This document shows positions 56,861-64,000 of a stretch of DNA of 64,000 nt, piece after piece. The DNA is from Ceratopteris richardii (Eukaryota; Streptophyta; Polypodiopsida; Polypodiales; Pteridaceae), in assembly GCA_020310875.1 (NCBI GenBank), contig CM035428.1, positions 104,815,161 through 104,879,160 of the forward strand, in the 5' to 3' direction. The first letter of the stretch is position 1. Every line of letters begins with the position of its first letter. Position numbers and translations under genes: made by a program. The notes beneath the pieces were generated by a model. It ran no database searches. It saw only the letters and a list, made by a program, of their open reading frames with translations, and was not told the DNA's origin.

Positions 56861-57577
56861 CTATAGGGTTCGTTGCTTTGAGTAGTGTTGCTCTAATGCA
56901 CCTACATGTGCTAATTGCAACCATTTAGCGTACTCATCCTCTTCCACACAACAAGCCAAGATCCCTTGATCTGTGTGCTTGTACATACTGCCTGCCATGA
57001 TGTGGTACTTTTGGGCCTTTACTACCTCCGTATCTTTAGTGCTTATGACTGGGTGATTAGGCCCGTATGTCAATACTGGCACTAATGGCTTAGCCCACTG
57101 AGGTGCCACTTCTAAATTAAACAAATAAGCATCAGGAAGGTCATCTGACACTCCCTTTGGTGCCTCTCCTGATGTGAGCCTACAGAGATGGTCTGCTCTC
57201 AAGTGAGTCTTGCCTTTCCGCACCACAACCTCAAAGTCATATTCCATTAGTAAGAGAAACCATCTTACTAATCGACCTGTATTCCATGGCTTATTCACAA
57301 GGTATAACAATGCTTGATGGTCAGTAAAAAATTTAAACTTATTTGCAAGCAAGTAATGTCTAAACTTTTTAACTGCATATACCATACCTAATCCTTCTCG
57401 TTCAGTAGTGGTATAGTTTCGTTCAGCTGCATTCAATTGTCTACTAGCATAGGAAATTGGAAGATCCATGTTACCTTCACCAGTAGGTTGTGCAAGCACA
57501 CATCCAATAGCATAATTGGATGCATCCACATGAACATGAAAGGGCTTATTCCAATCTGGTGTGGTCAAGATTGGTGC
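56861..57577 (-). pseudogene. Element C RNase H and first H2C2 unit
   Basis: RNase H: FHVHVDASNYAIGCVLAQPT, TTEREGLGMVYAVKKFRHYL, FFTDHQALLYLVNKPWNTGR and LRADHLCRLTS. Spacer VSDDLPDAYLFNLEVAPQWA, then VEEDEYAKWLQLAHVGALEQ with HX6H. TAG at 56863-56861 cuts the unit between its His and Cys halves. The spacer in front (VAPQWAKPLVPVLTYGPN) parallels the one in front of the second unit. Confidence 0.88.
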
Positions 57578-59785
57578 TCAACATAATTGTCGTTTAAGTT
57601 CATAGAAGGAGTTCTCACACTCTTCAGTCCATTCGAAATTGGTTAACAGTCCATACAGAGGCTTTGCTATGATGGCATACATGTGTATGAAACGTCGGTA
57701 ATAACCAAAATGCCCCATGAAATCTTGTACTTCCTTGAAATTCTTTGGCCTAGGTAGCTTTGCTATAGCTTTCACTTTTTCTTCGTCCGTAGATATGCCA
57801 TTCTTTGACACTATGTGTCCTAGAATCTTGCCTTGCCTGACCATGAAAACACACTTTTCTAGGTTCAGGCAGACTTGATATTCTCTACATTTGTTAAAGA
57901 TTTGTCTGAGTTCAGGTATATGTGTATGTCTAATGTTGGAATGAGCACAGAGATCATCAACATAGACCTCTAAATTCTTCCTCAAGAACTCTTTAAATAC
58001 ATGACACATCAGCCTCTGGAAGGTTGCGAGTGCATTGGTAACCCCAAATGGCATTACCCTAAAGGCAAATATGCCCCACTCTGTGGCGAAAGCCGTCTTA
58101 TGCTGATCTCCTGGTGCAATGGCTACTTGATTGTGGCCCGAAAATCCATCAAGGAAGCTGTACACTTCCTTGCCTGCTACTCTTTCTAGTAGATGCTCAG
58201 TGATAGGAAGTGGATAGTTATCTCGGATAGTGGCTGCATTAACCTTCTTCAAGTTAATGCACACACGTAGCTTTCCATTCTTCTTAGGCACTACTACAAT
58301 GGGGGATACCCACTCAGTGTGCTCAATTTCATAGATGAATCCAGCTTCTACCAGTCTATCTATCTCCTCTTTGATCTTAGCAGCATAATTATCATTGTAT
58401 GTGTATGGCTTTTGCTTGGAGGGTTTGGCATCTAAGGTCATGGGGATAGTGTGTGAGCATATGTCAGGGTCGACACCTTTTAAATCCTTGTAACTCCAAG
58501 CGAATACATCTCTGTATTTTCTCAGCAAGGCTATTAGCTCATGCTCTTCTTCCTCTGTCAGGTCATGGCCTATGTACGTGCATCTTTCTTCTCCTTCTTC
58601 TATGGCTACGACTACTTTCTTGGTAGTTTCTTTGTTATCAAAGGCCTCTCTTGATTGTGCCTCATGCTTAGGCATTCTTATCATGACTATCCTGTTGTCT
58701 ATCTCATACTTCTTGAAATTTTCAGGAACCTCAAACAAAGATTCTTCCTCTTCTCGTGTGACTTCCCTCTTCTTTCTTTCCTTTCCTTCATCCTTAGGGG
58801 TCACTTGTGTGGTTAACCTTACGTCATTGGTGAGCTCTCCATGTCTCTGAGGGTGAGCTTCAACTTCATAGAAGTATTCCTCATCTGATGCAAATGGTGG
58901 GTCCATAATGATTGACTCTAGATCGGAGTCACTTGCATCCTCAAATGCATCAGGGCTAGGTTTGCATTCTTCTAAAACTGCATCTCCCATGATTGGTTCT
59001 ATGGAGAAGACTGAAATGTCATAGCCATCCTCATCACAGTGGGGTATCCATTGTTCCTCATTGATGGCTACGTCCATTGTTGCTAAAATTTCTATCGAGC
59101 TGTGAGGTTCAAATTCTTCATCAGGAAATACTATAGCTGCATAGGCTGGGTCTTGAATTGATCTATGGGTTTCCTTCGCACCTACCTCTTTGGCTTTTTC
59201 TCTCTTCTGTTCTTCTACTGCTACTTTGCACATCCATAAGTGGGTGTCTTCATGCATCCATGAGAATCCTGATCCTATGGAATGCACAGACTCCGTATCA
59301 TCTTTGGCTCTATGGATGGGGTTCCATTGGATGGGGGGTACGTCCCTATGAGAGTAATTTTGGAGATTCACTTTGGTCGTAACACCTAAGTGTTGCAAAT
59401 ACAAGGAATTGGTTCCCCAATCATGTACCACTTGCAATTGCCGCATAAATGGTCTTCCCAAAATCATCTCATAGGCCTGGTTTTTGCTAAAGTCACATAT
59501 GGTGAAAGTGTACTCAGACTCAACACCGCATGTAGTGAGAGTTATTCCTTCCAGCAAGCCTAAGGGTCTTTCTATGTGACCATCGGCCATCTGCAATTTC
59601 ATCCTCGTGGGCCTGAGTGTTGGCTTGCCCCAACGCTTCCATAGAGAAGTGGTAGCAATTGCAACTCCTGCACCCGAGTCGAGAATCGCCTTGGTTGTGT
59701 ATCCTTGATGTGTGATGGGAAGATAGGTGTTTCCTTCTTCTCCTTCGCTCATGTCTCCTATCTTTTCCAAAGGTATCTCTGGCAC
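57578..59785 (-). pseudogene. Element C first protease (PR1), linker and reverse transcriptase
   Basis: 735 open codons. PR1 residues 20-120: HQGYTTKAILDSGAGVAIAT (DSG near 59685-59671), MADGHIERPLGLLEG and YEMILGRPFMRQLQVV. Linker with HEDTHLWMCKVAVEEQ and DEEFEPHSSIEILATMDVAI and an acidic stretch. RT from residue ~470: VSPIVVVPKKNGKLRVCINL, FAFRVMPFGVTNALATFQRL, YVDD at 57964-57953, GHIVSKNGISTDEEKV. Ends at a TGA just before RNase H in the same frame. Best preserved pol of the three Ty3 elements. Confidence 0.92.
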
Positions 59786-60563
59786 TGTGCGATGAGATCC
59801 TACCTAGGAACGAGGTTTTGCTATCTTTGGTACTTGTTTGGCTACATGTTTCCACAGTTCTGGCCTGACCTTGAGTAGCTCTTCTAAAGTGAGATTGCCA
59901 ACTACACTTTAGTGTTCTTTACTACCTCAGTATTCCTAGGTATGACTGAGTCTTTGTTTCGTACCATGACAGTGGGTGTTCTCATGCACGTAGACTTAGC
60001 CTCCCATGGGCCTGTGAAATGGGGCAATTCATGTAAAGAGTTAGAATCAAAGTATAATCTTTCCTGAGATTGGGTGCTCTCCTTCTCTCCATAAATGGAT
60101 GGGATGTCTGGTGGGAATTGGTCATGCGCATCATTCACAAGTTCAATGGGAGGAGGGACTTCACTCTCTTTTGCCCATTTCTCTTCTTGAATCTCTCGTA
60201 GGAATTCTAGTGTGTACCTATTCATAGAAGAAGATGTGTCTGGCTCTGTGGAGTTGGGCACATAAGCTTCCTGGGGGAATGCTTATTCTCTCACTTGGCC
60301 TTCTCTCCTTTTGAGAAGTGGGTTCCTTTTCTGATTGTGCAATTAGCCTCTCCAATCTTTCTAGCAGCCATCAAAGTGCAACTGTGTCTTAGCTGAACTA
60401 GAGATGTTAAAGAGGTGACTGGCTTCAAAGATGGTTTGAGCCAATTCTACCATTTTAGCACAAATTTTGGTTCGTTCAAGCTCTAGTTCCGCTCTCGGGT
60501 AACACTTTTCATGATCGGTTACATTTGGCCCTTCTTGGATTCTGGCCTAATATGCCTTAAGCA
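59786..60563 (-). pseudogene. Element C gag-PR linker
   Basis: Fragmented by stops and frameshifts (60261-59902 carries NRYTLEFLREIQEEKWAKES and YFDSNSLHELPHFTGPWEAK). The stretch 60500-60290 still translates in pieces to REARIQEGPNV-like and LISAKTQL-like runs. Matches by position the B segment 28750-28000. Function unknown. Confidence 0.5.
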
Positions 60564-61472
60564 TCATATTAGGTCCTCGGGAGTGGGATCTGCTAAAACT
60601 GATCCTACTCTAGGGGGTGGTGGGGTTGCATGAGGCGGGTTATATGGTGGTGGATTGGAGGGAGATGGGAATGGTGATGGTGGGATAGTGTGAGAGGGAG
60701 GTTGAGATCTAAGTTCAATTATCTTGGCTCTCATTTCTCTTAAGCTTTCCTCGAGTTCACTCATCTTTTTTGCCCATTGCCTTTTCATTCTTTCTCGACT
60801 ATCCTTCCAAGCTCTAGTCCTCTTCTTCTTCATGCTCTCCGTTTCACTAACCTCTGAGCTCTTTTCCTGGCCTACACTTTGGCTTTGTTGCAATGCTTGA
60901 GCTCTAGTGACCACTTGCACTGGTGCAGTGGAAGTCACACTCCCTGTGGAGTCTACAACTAACCCAATAACATTAATAGGAGTGATTTTTGGCATATTGT
61001 TGGGATTCTTTGGGCAATCTCGTAAGAGATGCTCTTTGCCGCAATCTTGACAAAGGCCTTGTATTGTTACTGACTAGGGTTGTGTGGGTGCTGGCATGGG
61101 GCAATCACAAATGAGGTGATCTCCCTGACATCTGTAGCATGGCCCTCTAGTGAATGGGGATCTTACCTGCCCGGGTTGAGGTCTAGAGTTGGGGTTTGCA
61201 TACATGACATTTGCATACTCTGGCTCCCAACTAGGTTTACTCGGTTCTTCAGAGTAATATGATTCATTATGCTCAGGTGACTGCATGTATTAAGCCTGTG
61301 GACTGTCTATGTGAGTGGAATCAAAACTATGATCACCTGGGTCACTTTCTTAAAGCAATGGAGTCACTGGGACTATAGCTCTATTCAAATTTTCTTCAAC
61401 AGCTGCATACTTTACAAGAATCACACTAGCTGGGGTTGGAGGTTGTTGAGCTAACACAAGTTGAGGCCTTTG
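60564..61472 (-). pseudogene. Element C gag C-terminus with zinc knuckles
   Basis: Two knuckles of CX2CX3HX4C form: CYRCQGDHLICDC (about 61143-61104) and CQDCGKEHLLRDC (about 61054-61014), then MPKITPINVIGLVV, an Arg/Lys/Glu helix (RERMKRQWAKKMSELEESLR) and a Pro-rich end. Upstream Tyr/Asn/Pro-rich stretch. Stops between pieces. RNA binding inferred from the knuckles. Confidence 0.76.
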
Positions 61473-62198
61473 TTAGTTTTGGTAGGGTTGTTGATAAGAT
61501 TGCTGTGGTCTACCATTTGGCTGTGGAGGGTACTGGCTCTGATATCTTCCCTGTTGTGGATAGGGCTGAGGGTAGGTTTGCCTAACTGCTTGCTTATTGT
61601 ATGGGCAGTCTTGTGCTGTGTGATTTGTGTATCTCCGTTCTATGGTGCAATACTGGCTACTAGGGTTCACCTAGGGTTGAGCCATAATGGGACATACGTT
61701 CGCCATATGGTCACCTCCACATGTATAACACCGTTTAACTGGGGCAAATCTTGGAATTTGTTTGCTAGAGACACCTAGTTTTTGAGCTACTTTCTCGGCG
61801 AGTTCCTCAATAGATGTGGATTGAGTGGAAGAGAGGCTAGTAGAACTATCTGAATCTTTGTAGATTTTTGAAAGCTCTAATTCCTCCCCTAGATTGTCTT
61901 CAATGTCTATGCACATGCGGACACACTCTTCTATCGTTTTAGGGTCCTTCAAGTACACATATGACCTCAATTTGGTACTTAGCAATCCATCCAAGAATAA
62001 AGCCACTTGCTTGGCTGGTGTGGGTAATTCAGGGATAGGACATCTCTCTAGATATTGCCTAAACCTTCTTCCTGCAAGTCTAACTGTCTCTTGGGGGGTC
62101 TGCTTGAAGCTATGTATCAATGAGGAAGTATTATGCCTTATCCCACTCTTAGAGAATTTAGTGATAAAAGCCTCTAAGAGTTGGACTATGCTCCTGAA
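61473..62198 (-). pseudogene. Element C gag capsid end and first knuckle
   Basis: 62120-61671 and 61670-61473 in one frame: MIHSFKQTPQETVRLAGRRF, RQYLERCPIPELPTPAKQVA, LKDPKTIEECVRMCIDIEDN, then CYTCGGDHMANVC (CX2CX3HX4C, about 61735-61695) and CTIERRYTNHTAQDC. Matches B's capsid block by block. A stop separates the two pieces. Confidence 0.82.
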
Positions 62199-62759
62199 CT
62201 ATCTCTCATTCAATGGTTGAAACCATGTAAGGGTTGTGTTCCTAAGGGTTAGACCAAAGGCATTATACTGCGTGAATAGGTCCTCAACTTGTTCAGCTCT
62301 CAAGACTTGCCTAAACTCAGCCACATGATCATATGGGTCTCCTGTGCCATCGAAGTAGTTTTTCATGGACTTAACTAGCTGAGTCGGTCTCAAAGTCCTC
62401 GTGTGCTCTCTAGGTCTTGGTAGAAGGCATTCATCCGCACTCATTTGGTTCCTTGGGGCTCTAAGTCCCTCAGGTTCCGCTCTATTTGTTTCCATTCTCG
62501 TTCTTTCTCTTCCCACTGGGTTGGCAAAGCTTACCTCAGGTCTATCTCTATGTCTGTCTCTTTGAGCTCCATGAGCTTGGGATGTTCTAGCTCTTGGGTG
62601 ACCAAAGGACACATTCGAACTTGGTTGGGGGAAAATAAATTCACCTTTCCAAGTGTAAGCATGCCTATCATGTTCTATAACCACAAAGATCCTCTTTGAA
62701 GCGTGATCTAAGTAGGTCACTCTGCCTGGGCTATCAGGATCTTTGAACTCATATATCAT
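62199..62759 (-). pseudogene. Element C gag central part
   Basis: MIYEFKDPDSPGRVTYLDHA, an Arg-rich stretch (RTSQAHGAQRDRHRDRPEVS), then HVAEFRQVLRAEQVEDLFTQ and TLTWFQPLNER, the start of the Retrotrans_gag-like capsid. B's equivalents are LPTIITYLDKNQRRYWPLTE and FKQVIRAEQVEDFLIQ. Confidence 0.8.
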
Positions 62760-62836
62760 GATTGTTCCTACCTCATTTGGCTGATCAGATTTAGACCTCC
62801 AAAAGGCTTCATCAGTCTCTCGGTTCAGGAGCAGAT

Positions 62837-63391
62837 CTATGCTCTTATTGTCTTGGGGAATCCACTCTGGTGTGATAATCCTAGTGAGAACAGATTTGCG
62901 TCGGGGGGTCTAGGTTCTACACCCATGTTTCCTTGCTCCAGGTCACCTAAGTCCGTTTCTGGGATCACGTTTCCAAATTCGTCTATCCTATCTGGATGAC
63001 TGGTGACTACATATATGGTTCCTTCCTTGTCTAGGTATGCTCCATTTTCAAACTTGACAGCTGGGTGCTCTAGTCCAATGGATTGGTTAGGGTTTTTAAT
63101 CTGGACCACAGATCTTTCCTCATAGATGCAAGCACCTAATCGGTTGGTCCTAAGGTATTCGAGTTGCGTCTTGTAAGGGCCTTCTACCCGATTTAAATAT
63201 GGCACTCTTGAACTTCCTATAGGTCTCTCCATCCCCTGAGACATCTCAGACTCGCTAGTTTCAGAGCTAGGGTAGTATGAGTGATGGCTCAATTGCTGGG
63301 CCCAAGACCTAGCAGTGTGATTGATACTAGCCTCTGAAGACCTAAGACTTTGTCTATCTCTTCCTAGATGTCATCCTGATCTAAGGTTCAT
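62837..63391 (-). pseudogene. Element C gag N-terminus
   Basis: ATG 63391 gives MNLRSG followed immediately by TGA (63373-63371); the same frame continues to 62837 with RVEGPYKTQLEYLRTNRLGA, VKFENGAYLDKEGTIYVVTS and PDRIDEFGNVIPETD. B begins MNLRSRR, so the start is shared and the TGA is a mutation. A frameshift lies between 62837 and 62759. Confidence 0.76.
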
Positions 63392-64000
63392 ATGCCTATT
63401 TGAGTAGTCCCTATTTTTACCCAAGGTACAGCCTCGTTGCCGATCAATTTGTGTCAATCACTTGGTTCTTTTTTAGTTGATTATCGTGTTTATGATCTTG
63501 TCTGGTATCACGTCGTCAGTAATACTTAAGTTAATTTCTGCACTTTAATGTTGATTGTCTCATGTTAAGTTCTTTTTTCCTTTCAAGTTATCGATCACAC
63601 AGAGATTATGTTTCCGCTTGAGCTTAATTGCTTAGGTAGTCTTCAACTTTATAAATGCCTATCATCACCTGACTTACTGCTAGTACTATTCGCACTTAGC
63701 CTAAGCTAGGAATCCACAAAGGGAGTCGAGAGTAGTCCAACCTTACTTGTTGATCCCCTGCTCTTTGGTGCTCAAGAACCCGGTTCTCAAGCTTGCAAAA
63801 AGCCCTTGCTTTGGATGCCTTCAAGTGTTCTCAATGGACCTGTAAAAGTCCTAGGGTTAGCTCCAGACTTAGATTCAAATGACTTAGCAAATCACTTTCA
63901 TTCATGCAATCCAGATATCAATTTGCACTGTGTCTTTATGGAAAACCATTCTAGAGATCCCTTAGTTTTCTTCCCCCTTGATATGGTCAACTTCAAAATA
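63392..64000 (-). other. Element C leader (5' UTR), partial
   Basis: No gene, LTR end or TGGCGCC primer site found up to the window edge. B's leader is ~1.4 kb, so C's primer site and 5' LTR are expected roughly 0.8 kb beyond the window. No CGATA repeat cluster like B's is visible here. Confidence 0.6.

Larger units (their letters stand above)
42368..64000 (-). mobile_element. Element C: Ty3/gypsy retrotransposon with PR2 and 3' gene, split by copia E
   Basis: Minus-strand order from the right: leader (64000-63392), gag from 63391, PR1, RT, RNase H, duplicated H2C2, integrase, PR2, IW-x-PK tail, 3' gene (53997 to ~43092, containing E), polypurine tract, 3' LTR. PR1 through the tail stays in one frame, with only in-frame stops. 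The 5' LTR is right of the window. Same architecture as A and B but diverged in sequence: a separate subfamily. Confidence 0.93.

Noticed and set aside
63392-64000. Host sequence or 5' LTR at the right edge
   Set aside because: No LTR terminus or TGGCGCC site visible; length of B's leader predicts that C's leader extends past the window.

Overview
This window looks like nuclear DNA of a land plant with a large, repeat-rich genome. Evidence: plant-type Ty3/gypsy and Ty1/copia LTR retrotransposons, initiator-tRNA-Met-like and tRNA-Asp-like primer binding sites, 5-bp target site duplications (TSDs), and many TAG/TGA-type decay mutations. The species cannot be named from the sequence. I find no host gene, tRNA, rRNA or CRISPR array. 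Nearly every base belongs to a retroelement or to a hexanucleotide satellite.

Layout. Element A (+, 1-9477) is a Ty3 element cut by the window's left edge. It sits inside the gag of element X (-, seen to 11577), and X sits inside an LTR end of the element-C type (11578-11656). A TATATG-type hexanucleotide array follows (11657-12592). It was split by copia element D (12593-41810, TSD TATGT). D was split by non-coding LTR element F (15074-38090, TSD GGTTT). F was split by Ty3 element B (-, 17103-34011, TSD ACAGG). The satellite resumes at 41811-42367 and meets element C (-, 42368 to beyond 64000), a third Ty3 element. C is interrupted by a nearly full-coding copia element E (45284-52098, TSD GGGTG). 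LTR divergence compared by eye fits the nesting order: D about 10%, F about 8%, B about 3%; E is about 2.7%.

Most interesting content. A, B and C are relatives (A and B close, C distant) with an unusual shared architecture: gag with short CX2CX3HX4C knuckles; PR1 (LGRPF type); RT; RNase H; a duplicated integrase zinc unit (two spacer+H2C2 modules in tandem); integrase core; GPY/F-like region; then a second retropepsin-like domain (PR2, LGQDW type) behind the integrase; a tail of repeated IW-hydrophobic-PK motifs; a polypyrimidine/CAG splice-acceptor-like site; and a separate reading frame of about 1,190 codons in the env position. That last protein has a globular N-part, a coiled coil, a conserved C-domain and an Arg/Lys-rich tail, and no signal peptide or clear membrane segment. 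PR2 keeps DSG in C, but the position reads DTR in both A and B. The same order in two diverged subfamilies points to a genuine, possibly undescribed Ty3 lineage and not to decay products.

All three Ty3 copies are broken by stops and frameshifts, so activity would have to come from intact relatives elsewhere. All comparisons here were made by eye; no database was searched.
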